Assembly (NCBI GenBank): GCA_032622095.1
Contig: CP136062.1
Span: forward strand, 157,102,875 to 157,166,874
DNA length: 64,000 bases
Direction: 5' to 3'
Source of the DNA: Siphonodentalium dalli
Lineage: Eukaryota; Mollusca; Scaphopoda; Gadilida; Siphonodentaliidae
Below, in pieces: positions 36,024 through 45,490 of this stretch. Position numbers and translations under genes: made by a program. A model generated the notes under the pieces. That model searched no databases. It was not told where the DNA came from and was given only the letters and a program-made list of their open reading frames with translations. How positions within the stretch are numbered: position 1 is the first letter of the stretch; every line of letters begins with the position of its first letter.

Positions 36024-36452
36024 TTGCTGTCAAATTGCACACCCCCTATTTTTAGCATGTTTTTACTCCTTTTGTTTTTCACGTGGGTTATGGACACATC
36101 ACCTGATTCTACTACACCTACACTACCTACCCATCCTACTACAATACATGCTTCGAACGATCAGCCCATACCACCCACCTCTCACAAACAACATTCAGTT
36201 CTTAATTGTAAAACTGACTGTAGATACGCTTTACCCCACCAAATAACTTTATCGCCACAACTCATTAAATATTGCAATCCCATTCGCATTGATATAACGC
36301 ACGATACAATCTGCTTATACGTGCGTTGTATGATTACAAATAACTACTCAGGACATACACTAGATTCTTGGAACGAGTGGCATACATTTCCGGCTCATTT
36401 TACGGATTATCCAAAACTTATTGTCAACTCTATAGTCGTGGCAATTCCATAA
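36024..36452 (+). CDS. Upstream open frame in the retrotransposon leader
   Basis: A 142-codon ATG frame precedes gag. It opens with a hydrophobic stretch, PIFSMFLLLLFFTWVM, that could be a signal or membrane segment. A Thr/Pro/Ser-rich part with five spaced Cys (CTPP, NCKTDC, KYC, LYVRC) follows. It resembles no retrotransposon protein I know. It could be chance, a remnant of an extra gene, or a captured host exon. Confidence 0.3.
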   Translation: MLSNCTPPIFSMFLLLLFFTWVMDTSPDSTTPTLPTHPTTIHASNDQPIPPTSHKQHSVLNCKTDCRYALPHQITLSPQLIKYCNPIRIDITHDTICLYVRCMITNNYSGHTLDSWNEWHTFPAHFTDYPKLIVNSIVVAIP

Positions 36453-36722
36453 AACATGCTAATAAATCACCTGAATCGTGTCAAATACACCTGAATCGCA
36501 TAATACACCGCCACGGCACTTGGAAAAAAATACAACATATTTCGCACCCGTACCATAGATTCCAAAACAGACACTGTTAATCCTTAATAACATAATGTAG
36601 TCACCACCTCCGCAGATCAGTGATTATTTTCATCCAAGCCAAAGTTATCAGCATCACCTTGAATTAAACAGGGAAACGGACCGATCAACCGCAAGATCCC
36701 CCACACAGACATTACTAATGAA

Positions 36723-37737
36723 ATGGGCAAAGATACTCAAAACTTGCTATTGTCACGGCTTACCCATGCACTTAGCCATTTCACTAGTTCTATCCGCGAC
36801 CAGACAGATAGTTTAAAAACACAAACAACGATAACAGCACTTTTGGGTATGAATTATATTATTGAACCCTTCGACGGCAAATCTGACGCTTTTCCCCAAT
36901 GGGTCCATGCGGTGTAAAAATACTCCCGCGCGATTTCGGCACAAGATGAGACTATCATAAAAATTGCCGCTCAAACATGTAAATCTCAAGTTTCTGAATT
37001 TATTCAACTCTTCATAAATGAAAATAACACGGACGGAAAATTCACGTTCACCTGGACAGATCTGAAATCACAATTACGCTCATTATTCAGTTCCATAACC
37101 GATTCGCCTCAAGCCCTTTCCTCATTACGAGCCATTAGGCAGAGACATGCGGAAACAATTGCCATGTTTGCAGAACGCATACGTACCCTTGCTAAACACG
37201 CGTTTACTGATGAAATTAACACAAGAGCAGTACAAACACAATTAGTAGCATTTTTTCCGACGGTATTCGCGACTCTAGTATTAAATTCAGGCTTCTCGAA
37301 GATGACCCCGTAACGCTTGATAGAGCTACTGATATTGCCCTACGCGAAATGAACCTTCGGCAACGCTATCGCTTACGTTACAGTGAACATCATAATGATT
37401 ATAACCAATTCCCACAGTTACAATCCCCTCAACCAATGGATATCGACAATAACCACCGGCACATTCCAAGAGGGCCATCACAATCCACTTACAACCCCCG
37501 CCAATCCAAAGACAGACACCGAATCAATGATCACCCCACAGGCGCCAACCTTCAAATTCTCACCACCCCTACTCTGCACCAAGGGTCTCCCATCCAAACC
37601 GCATCCAAACCATGGATGCAAGATATGCTACAACACCTCAGCAACCCCTCTTCTGTACATACTGCAGATTAAACAACCATACCACAGACCAATGCAGACG
37701 TCGGGCTCAAAATAATAACCAATTTTTAAACAGATAA
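36723..37737 (+). pseudogene. gag remnant with CCHC zinc knuckle
   Basis: The capsid-like part begins near 36723 (YIIEPFDGKSDAFPQWVHAV) and meets a stop at 36915. It continues in the same frame (SLFSSITDSPQALSSLRAIR) to about 37255, where a T run marks a frame change. The next part (37349-37672) is Gln/Pro-rich. In a third frame, 37651-37737 encodes CTYCRLNNHTTDQC, a perfect C-x2-C-x4-H-x4-C knuckle, followed by a stop. With at least one stop and two frame changes this copy cannot make a normal Gag. Confidence 0.8.
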
Positions 37738-38337
37738 GGACTCATTCCTACACAAATTTGACCCCAAGTAGACACAACGCAATGAGTCCAATTACACATC
37801 AAATTAGCACCATAGGCGGCCACAATCATAGATATGCTAAAGCTCATCGAACATACGAATCTCAAAAGCATAGAGTCTATAATTCACAGCTGCAGCCCAT
37901 TAATCATTACCCCACGCTACCATCAAAGTGTCAAAACCAACGATATATTAATTACTGCACGCGGCGCCTACTTAATCTTCCTCGCCGCAGGCAGGTCACA
38001 CATACTACCAACTGCAATAACAGGTGTCCCTCTATGAAATCCATATTTCATAATATTTCCAATAAGCCTCTATTACCTCTTCTTGACTTAAACTTTCCTT
38101 CCCAATTTAAAACCGTGAATCGCCTTGAAAAACCAAGGCACCAACAAATTACTAATTCTCAGTCATCATCCAAAAGAAAGTGAACATGCGCCAATTCTCG
38201 CGAATCACATTCCAATACTGCAATTAACCCTGTAATACCACCATTAAAACCCATACAACACACAATACCAGTACTTAAATATCCAAGCGATATGACAGAT
38301 GGTGCTCTAAAACTAAACACCATGCTCAACTATCATT

Positions 38338-40368
38338 AAAATACACAAACAACGCATTCGCTCACTATTAGATTCGGGAGAATCCACCAGTTGCTTGAAA
38401 TACGACATTTATAGATCCATACCAAATCGACCACCTTTAATTAAAGAACATGTGTTACTCACATCAGCCGATGGAACACCAATGAAAGTGTTTGGATCCA
38501 CACATCTCACATTTAGAATCGGAAAACTCATTCTTACTCACACATTTGTAATATGTGCAACCTTGTCCCGTCCCTGCATTTTAGGGCGCGACTTTATGAA
38601 ACAACACAGTATTAGACTTTACTTTGATCTAGAAAAATTCAGAATACAGAATCAATTATACCCAATGTTAAGGGACGGTCACATTGCATCACTCATCCGA
38701 TCAACAAATAACGTTTCATTATCACCCCACTCATGCGCGATCATAACAGGCAGACTCATAGGGCCAAATGATATGTTTAACACACCTATAATCCGAATAG
38801 GCAAAGGTAACATGTCCATTTTCGAACAGGAACCAAATGTACATGTAACCGACACGATAGCAGATGCAAATAATCCAAATATTTGCGTCATGATAGAAAA
38901 TCAATCGGCGTCACATATGTCCATTAGGAAAGGTCGTGTAATAGCACAAGCATTTGGCACTCAAGAGCAAATGATATGCAGGACATCCGATGAGGAAAAC
39001 ATTAACTCATCTCCGCCAACCAAACACAGTATAAACACCATAGGTGACCGGCAAGACTTTAACCCTCCAGTCACCAAGACTCAACCTATATCTATCGATG
39101 ATATCGTGGCACCTCAACACCTTAAACAGCAAATATTGCAACTAGTATCACAATACCCTGATGTTTTTACAAATGACATAAACAAGATAGGATATTGTCC
39201 AAAAATTAAAATGAAAATCGACCTCAAACCAAATACTTTACCTATTTTTTGCAAAAAATATCCAACACCACTTAACAAACAACGAATTATGGCTGCTGAG
39301 ATAAAAAAATTATTAGATGCAGACATTATTAAACCCACTGCCCATTCATCATGGGGATTTCCCAGTCTCCTCATACGCAAATCCACACCCAACCCCGATA
39401 GTACCCCCAATTACCGATTGGTAATTGATCTGAGAAAACTCAATGATGTTTCCATTCCATTAAAATGGTCTATGCCTAGTTTTACAGAAATATCGTCCAA
39501 GTTACTCGGCTCAACTATTTTCAGTATCTTTTATTTATCAAATGCTTACCATGTTATAGGAGTCGAACCTGAACTTGTACCCATATTAACTATGAATACG
39601 TCGGAAGGACAATACAGTTATCAAAGAGCCCCGATGGGATATGTCTCGAGCTCAGGGTATTTTTTAAAACTCATGAACATGGCCCTACATGATTTCCCGT
39701 TTGTAGAAGGATTTGTCGATGACCTGATCTGTCATAGCTCCGATCCTCAAACGCATATACAGCAGCTCACAAAATTGTTTGACAGACTCAGGGAATACGG
39801 CTTAATAGTTAAACTATCAAAATCTAAATTTTGCCAACCACAAGTCAAATTTTTAGGACATATTATTTCCGACAAGGGCACATCCCCTGACCCTGAAAAA
39901 ATTTCAATTATCAAGTCTCTACCACCTCCGAAATCAGTTAAAGAAGTCCGCAGATTACTTGGAATTCTTAATTTTTACAGATCATATTCTCCTACTTTCG
40001 CATCCACGGCATTGCCTTTAATCAAACTCACAGCCAAATATGCTAAATTTGTGTGGGATGCGCCATGCCAAACAGCGTTTGACACGCTTAAAGAAAGCTT
40101 AGCAACCGCCCCCATTTTAGCTTACCCAAATCCCGACAAACTGTTCATTCTTACAGTTGATGCAGCTATCCATAGTATCGGGGCAATACTATCACAATAT
40201 GCTAATAGCCAAGATGATAAACACGTTGAACTACCAATCGCGTTCGCCAGTAAAAAAAACTTAACAAATCACAAAGTAATTATTCTGTCACGGAAAAAGA
40301 AGCATTCGCTATATATACGTTTGCAAGGCAATTTAAAACAAACTCAGATATTCGTGTTCGGTTCTTAA
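38338..40368 (+). pseudogene. pol: retropepsin, reverse transcriptase, start of RNase H
   Basis: One frame stays open from about 38338 to 40368. It has the protease active site SLLDSGES (about 38362-38385) and flap-side ILGRDF. Then come the RT motifs YRLVIDLRKLND, AYHVIGV, RAPMGY, FVDDLICHS and KFLGHIIS, then LGILNFYRS, and the RNase H opening FILTVDAAIHSIGAILSQ. In RT motif A the usual catalytic Asp position holds Tyr (FSIFYLSNAYH), so polymerase activity is probably lost. The frame shifts near 40290 and ends inside the 3' LTR. Integrase is absent. Confidence 0.92.
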
Positions 40369-40726
40369 CGAAACCTCACACGTCTTACTCCCAGCGAAGA
40401 CATACACACAATGAAGATAGCTCCCAAATATGGTCAAGGGAGATGACCATAACGGAGGAACCAATCCCGATGTGTATTTCCAAACGCCTCATCTAATATG
40501 CATCCCAAATAGTATATAAGAAACAACCACATCCCATCACCTTATGCTTTCACTAGACTCATCTCATCTCGAGGTTATCTCCTGGCATCACCCACACCAG
40601 GCATCACCCATTCAGGGACCTCACTTCGCGGCGACTCTTGATCATCATATTTGTATACACTGCATATCTTATTCACAACATAATAAAGACTTTTACCTAC
40701 TATATCTATGTGTTCATTACCTCACA
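40339..40726 (+). repeat. 3' long terminal repeat
   Basis: 388 bp, partner of 35035-35411. It differs by about five substitutions and a block near 40450-40471 that makes it 11 bp longer. It begins immediately after the RNase H-like sequence with no polypurine tract between, so the end of the internal region has been deleted. Confidence 0.9.
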
Positions 40727-41026
40727 ATTGGCATATATATAGCCCAATATATTTGGGATGAGCCAGGTTGTGTCGAGGGCTTGATATTTGGCACTCTGTT
40801 GTCGTATAAACTCATTTATAGTCTTACAATGGTCCAATGTCAGTTGGTTATGTTAGGTGCTTGAATCATTAGGCCACCATAGACGATGCCCGAATGATCT
40901 GATGACCCACAGCGGGGAATATTTCTTATCTCGCCAAGTATCTCAGTTGATTTGTATGGGTTTCTACATGTATGTACAGTGATGTGATTTTACGGCGAAA
41001 TATACCCTCTTGACATGGAACAATGA

Positions 41027-41284
41027 CAGTTCGAATTGAAATCCGACGGCCCATTATTACAAATGAACGTCGGAACGACCGCCCATGTAAACATATTTCA
41101 AAAGCCGCGGGGATTTCCCGGTAGCGAGGTTTGTAAGTGAGGATTGTCGTGATGTTTCTAAATATGGATACTTTATGCATGTTAATCATTCCGGTAAAAT
41201 ATCTAACTGTTCCGACTTTAATACGGAATACGGTAGTACGGTAATGAACGTAGTATACATACCGTCTGATTTCAATTCGAACTG
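41027..41284. mobile_element. MITE with 23-bp inverted ends
   Basis: The ends CAGTTCGAATTGAAATCCGA (41027-) and CAGTTCGAATTGAAATCAGA (minus strand from 41284) differ at one base over 23. The 258-bp element is non-coding; the minus-strand frame across it has no domain. It ends 54 bases before the acceptor of the next exon. Cassette 2 lacks it. Confidence 0.7.
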
Positions 41285-41338
41285 GAAACGATGATAAACT
41301 CAATTAAATAAACCAATGCACATTATGTTATATTACAG

Positions 41339-41554
41339 CCAATCTGTGTCTGGAAAAATGCTGGAGTGAGATGGAAGGAAACTTTGCAAGTTGTAATGTG
41401 TCGGAGTGTGACATATACACTGAGTGTAACGGCGCAGAAACATACAGTCGAGTGTGTCCGTGGGGAGAGATGTTCAACACCACGTCAAAAGTATGCGAGT
41501 TTTCAGTGCCATATTACAGCGAAACTATATATACCAAACATTACACGGACACGG
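41339..41554 (+). CDS. Gene 1 exon: chitin-binding type-2-like (peritrophin-A/CBM14-like) module
   Basis: The exon follows ATATTACAG and ends GACACGG|GTGAGT. It encodes NLCLEKCWSEMEGNFASC, then SECDIYTECNGAETYSRVCP, WGEMFNTTSKVCEF and a Tyr/Thr-rich end. The C.IY.EC......CP.G..FN....VC core matches the peritrophin-A spacing, with extra Cys in front. Members of that family bind chitin, often through aromatic residues. It is phase 1 on both sides, 216 nt, like the exon at 61220, and differs from it at about seven of 71 residues by eye, the most conserved module of the pair. Confidence 0.82.
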
Positions 41555-42885
41555 GTGAGTGATATAACAAAGATTACACGGGCGGGTGGTTGGATACCAA
41601 TCCGATCACAATACGGAATATACGTTATGGACATGGTTACTCTTGCTTAACGCTGTCTACGCTAAAGGACATTGATGAGTAGTAATTATCACATTGGAAC
41701 TGTTCAGATAGTAAGTTCAACACACGGCCATAGTATGTCTTTTGAACTTGTTATATAAACATTTCCTTGTGGGATCTTCTGCACATTTTATTAGCTGTCG
41801 TCTGCTTTTATCACCTTATCCTCCAACATCAATCTTAGACAATTCAGATATACATTGTTAAGTTACTGGGATAATCAATTTATTGTAGAAAGGTTAAGTT
41901 CTATTGACTGCTATGACAATAGACGAGAAGAAAAACAGTTTAAACCCAAGCATAATCAATTGTGTCAGCTTTTTCAACCCAACACATGGAGTGATGTTTA
42001 AAACTACCGGAAATTAAAACTTATTATATACACTTTAAAAAAATATTTCAATGTGTTTGATTAAGGTGAGCGATTTGGAAGCGCCTAAGAGTACGTGTTA
42101 CCAGGACTGCTGAAACATACATGTAGCTCTTCTAAAGTCTTACATGCTAAAGACTGGACAATAAAGCATGAAGTGTGATTCACGCTGTTTCGACTGCGAC
42201 AGATGCAATACGAATTATCTTGCTAATGATTACTATCTATATACGTATCCCATGTAACAAGGACTCTTGACACGATCACTATTGAAATATTTAAAGTTCG
42301 ATATAGTTTCACACAGCTTGTCTTACTTTGGTAGACCATTTCTGATTAACTTATAGCCAGCATACTGTTGTGAAAAGGCGATATTATACCAACATTCCCG
42401 CTATTTGTTTTTACCAATTAATAATGTTCACACAATGGTAAGATTGTTTTTTGTTTAGTTGGGATTTTACATCGTTTTAGTCGTTAGGCCACATCACGAG
42501 GAAGATAGACTGAATCAGAATCAAACAAGGCAACTGTGTATAGACGTAACCGTGAAGAAGACTAAAATGAAACTAAATATTTGCAAATAAAAATACCCAA
42601 ATCAGAGCGAGAGTGCTCGGTTGGGGTCAGAACCATTAAGAAACTGACCAGTGTGCAAACACATAAAAAACAGACTATCCAAAAAAAGAAGAAGCAGTAA
42701 CACTGCTTTGAGAACAGCCACAATGGTAAGACTCAGTGACAAGGCATTGTATATTTTAGTACATATTCCTCTGTACTTATAGTATGTGACCATGTAGCAA
42801 CCATTTCTCATAGCAGCATGGGGATAGATAAAACAAGACTATCTAATGGGATAAATATGTATATTGTCGGTACATCTTATTACAG
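41555..42885 (+). other. Intron of gene 1 (1.3 kb), homologous to cassette 2
   Basis: Phase 1 intron. Several stretches are alignable with 61436-64000. One is AACATTTCC...CTTCTGCAC (about 41758-41790 against 61912-61945), and another is AATTGTGTCAGC (about 41958 against 63848). A dispersed repeat copy occupies about 42455-42690. No exon inside. Confidence 0.65.
42455..42690 (+). repeat. Dispersed repeat, copy 1 (partner at 49745-49990)
   Basis: Shared order of phrases: ATCGTTTTAG, GTTAGGCCACATCACGA, AATCAGAAT, GGCAACTGTGTAT, and GAAACTGACCAGTGTGCAA near the end. This 'CGTTTTAG...GGCC.TATCACGA' type of repeat is familiar to me from mollusc genomic sequence. Confidence 0.55.
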
Positions 42886-43460
42886 GAACTGGCAACATTA
42901 TCCAGCTGGAAATGTCCACAATGACTTGCACCAACGACACAACAACAACGACGACGACGAAAACAACAACAACGTCGACAACAACAACAACGATGACGAC
43001 AACTTCGACAACAACAACTACAACGACCACACCGGTACCGACAGTACCCGGGATTATGAAGCCAGACCAGGCGAAGATGATGAAACATTGTCTGTGCAAA
43101 CATATCACAACGACTCAGAAACCAACAACAACACCAGTTCCAACAACACCTGTCCCAAGCTCCACTTTATCCACTACTATGCTTCATCCTACCACCCAGT
43201 CGCCACCAACAACAACAGTCGACCAAATTAAGGCGATGCAAAAAGCCATCGTAGATCATCTGCTGTTGGACAGGAAAACCCTCAGTAAATATCGCCGGAA
43301 GCAGTTCACAGCGCCGGACACCGAGTCATCCAACAACCTGGCTGGGTCCGTCTCTGTTATTGGCTTGTTTTCTGTCGTGGGACTTCCGGTTCTGATGGAT
43401 GCGATCACCGTAGCGTATTTCGTGTGGAAGAAACTGAAAGCGATTGCGTTGCCCACTTGA
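42886..43460 (+). CDS. Gene 1 terminal exon: Thr-rich stalk, membrane segment, stop
   Basis: The exon follows TCTTATTACAG, opens in phase 1 and ends with TGA at 43458-43460, giving 190 residues. After TGNIIQLEMSTMTC comes a stretch of about 60 residues that is almost all Thr, from an ACA/ACG-rich repeat. After it come KHITTTQKPTTTPVPTTPV and more Thr/Ser/Pro, which suggests dense O-glycosylation. Near the end, SVSVIGLFSVVGLPVLMDAI plus TVAYFVW forms one hydrophobic span (about 43344-43430), followed by KKLKAIALPT. This predicts a type I membrane anchor with a very short basic tail and no visible signalling motif. Confidence 0.88.
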
Positions 43461-43879
43461 GATAAACTTAGTGTCAAACAGACTATCTAGATCATTTATT
43501 GTAGAGTACTGTCATTACAGTAAGACTACACTTTAAATAACGGGGGAAGATCGACTTCACAAACCCACACTAGGCACTGACAGCTAGCCGATTCGTTTCG
43601 AAATTCGACTCAATTCCTACAATAGACACTTTTTGCATAACGGACGACAACATATAATTATGACGAGTGGGGTACTACGTCACTCGAATTTGTGTTCTCT
43701 TTATTCGTTGTCATTTTCCCTATCCGTTGATACGATTATGGTTTTGGATTTCCAAGAACACTGACAATTACATCATACAGTAATAAGTTCTCGATCGTTT
43801 CTCAGCACCTCAATGTGGGAGATGAATCTATGATTATGTCCTTAAATTGTGATCGCCATATGGCTTAATTTTTATGTAT

Positions 43880-44032
43880 GGATTAGCTGTCATGTGGACT
43901 GTTTTTATGGAGATGTAACCGCGAGGTGAGAGGTCATATCATATGTAAAACCCGAAGGGTTTTACTTACATGTTATGACCACTCACCTCGCAGTTACATC
44001 TCCATAAAAACAGTCCACATGACAGTTAATCC
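43880..44032. mobile_element. Fold-back element, 153 bp with arms of about 74 bp
   Basis: The left arm runs GGATTAGCTGTCATGTGGAC, GTTTTTATGGAGATGTAACC, GCGAGGTGAG, and the right arm is its reverse complement with only a few mismatches. The centre is AAAACCC GAA GGGTTTT. The arms are better preserved than in most old repeats here, so the insertion is fairly recent. It lies 420 bases after the gene 1 stop. Confidence 0.85.
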
Positions 44033-44891
44033 TTATATTTATATACATTTAGCGAAAAAGCCACTTTTGTAAATGTATTTAAATCGAAAAGTGTATCGTG
44101 ACAAAACCAGCCCAAAATATCCCATAGCACCCTTGGCAAAAGTTAACAGGAACAATTTATCTTTATATTGAAACCCGATGATATATCAAGTGAATCCTGC
44201 GCGAGTCCAAATGCGCCCAAAACATTACGCGTTCGTCTTTCCAAAACCAATGACGAGTCGATGTAATTATGAGGCTGCAATTATGACCTCTTGTGCGTTC
44301 ACCGAGAAATAATGGCAACTAGCCACGTGGGCGCCGACCAATCGGAATGCCGACTTTAGTGATAATCACTTAGTATGTGAATATATAATCGTGGCAACCA
44401 TGGCATTCGTCGTCGTTAAGCTATGACCTGATACCAGCTTATAATTAATTAAATATAAAATAATCACGGCGCGCAGAACCATAATCCCCCTTATAGCGAG
44501 TGGCAACCACGATTGTCTCACACCCTGACTCGTAGTAATCAATTCTGCGAAAATAGTTTTGGACCGTGAGAATAAATTATGACTACAAATTGTTATTTGT
44601 AAAAGTTATAGTTATGCGAAAGGATGTGGATTTAGAATATGTGGAAAGGTGCCGATTCGCAGGCCTCTAAGCCGCTCATATTACAGGCGATACTAATCTC
44701 GTGTCTCAAGCCTACCCTACTAAAATGGGTTTCTGTAATTTGACTTGAAAAAAGAGCCGGTAAATATCTGCCGGCTCATTATTCTGTAATATTACGGTCT
44801 CGGGGTTAACAAACAACAAAATATAAAACTAACTGACTGTATATTAACAGGACTTTGGTTCGACAGTTTCAACCCGTTCTCCCGAAAACCG

Positions 44892-45237
44892 GCACATTTA
44901 TCTGCTTATAATATAACTTGTTTAGGTAGATACTCTGTTTAGAATCGACTCATTTTGAGTCAATAACGTGCTGAAAATTAGAAATGTTAGTAACATTATC
45001 GACTCATAATGAGGCGATTCTAAGCAGATTATGTTCGGACAATGACAGAGACAAGCCAACTCACGACTTCGCAGGTGTACGCTCTTTAACATGTGTTTTC
45101 ACTGTGACCCGCGCCATAAAACAAAGTAAAGTGTACGAGTCCATTATCTGCTTATTTCAGAATCAAATAATCACATTATGTAACTACCTTACTTTATGGG
45201 TCGATTATGTGCGTATTTCCGCGAGGATATGTTGTCA
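44892..45237 (+). repeat. Dispersed repeat with central palindrome, copy 2
   Basis: Homologous to 12385-12661: CGCACATT/GGCACATT, ATCTGCTTATA, then TTTAACATGTGTTTTCACTG, CCGCGCCATAAAAC, ATTATCTGCTTATTTC and GGATATGTTG. The central palindrome is duplicated here (GACTCATTTTGAGTC and GACTCATAATGAG), making this copy about 70 bp longer. Confidence 0.65.
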
Positions 45238-45238
45238 G

Positions 45239-45490
45239 TTTATGGAACAGTGATATATGAACGGACTAATGTTCATACACACCACGGTTGTACGTGTTGT
45301 AATTTTACACGACAATAGTTCCATATTTTACGGAATAATGATATATGAATGAACTAATGTTCATATACATGACGGTTGTAAATGCCAAAATTGTACAGCA
45401 CCTTGTTTCCTGATTTTACGAAACAACGATTCGTGCATGAAACAAGTAATGTCCACATATATGACAATTTCAATTTCCGTAATTTTAGAA
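45239..45490 (+). repeat. Diverged tandem repeat, three units of about 85 bp
   Basis: Units begin near 45239, 45326 and 45412 with the pattern TTTTACGGAA.AATGATATATGAA, followed by AATGTTCATA.ACA..ACGGTTGTA. The last unit is the most diverged. Confidence 0.55.

Larger units (their letters stand above)
35035..40726 (+). mobile_element. Ty3/gypsy-type LTR retrotransposon (5.7 kb, defective)
   Basis: The order is LTR, leader with 29-bp repeats, broken gag with zinc knuckle, then protease and reverse transcriptase, RNase H start, LTR. Pol domain order and motifs (retropepsin LLDSG, ILGRDF; RT VIDLRKLND, FVDD) place it in Ty3/gypsy. The interior stops within RNase H directly at the 3' LTR, so the rest of RNase H and all of integrase are missing. 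The flanks show no target duplication that I could confirm. Confidence 0.9.
33758..41338 (+). other. Intron of gene 1 (7.6 kb) with an LTR retrotransposon
   Basis: Phase 1 intron. The retrotransposon at 35035-40726 fills most of it and lies in the same orientation as the gene. A MITE at 41027-41284 sits 54 bases before the next exon. The stretch 33758-35034 has overlapping open frames on both strands (34225-34554 + and 34392-34670 -) but no domain that I can name. Confidence 0.6.
2926..43460 (+). other. Gene 1: modular CTLD-WSC-chitin-binding-like membrane protein (gene span)
   Basis: This entry is the whole gene model. Fifteen exons are placed: 2926-3183, 3560-3757, 4635-4883, 9698-9889, 13416-13634, 15736-15920, 17972-18095, 18576-18695, 20580-20738, 23583-23708, 25198-25359, 26029-26151, 33695-33757, 41339-41554 and 42886-43460. 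Each has an AG acceptor and a GT donor (mostly GTAAGT or GTGAGT) and keeps one frame throughout, 2,969 nt or about 988 residues to the stop. All introns are phase 1 except the phase 0 intron between 15920 and 17972. The order is CTLD C-half, CTLD, CTLD, truncated CTLD, WSC, WSC, two short exons, a Cys-rich chitin-binding-like exon, then Thr stalk plus membrane segment. The inferred product is a type I surface glycoprotein that binds carbohydrate or chitin, as in innate recognition or mucus and cuticle contact. That role is inferred from domain families only. The 5' end is not in the window. Confidence 0.75.

Noticed and set aside
35020-40745. Target-site duplication for the LTR element, prompted by CCCAATATAT on both flanks
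   Set aside because: The shared string is 5-20 bases away from the LTR ends on each side rather than abutting, so it is probably chance in AT-rich DNA.
42843-43108. Minus-strand Cys-rich and Val-rich frames opposite the stalk exon
   Set aside because: They are the complement of the ACN coding repeat and remain open only because of it.
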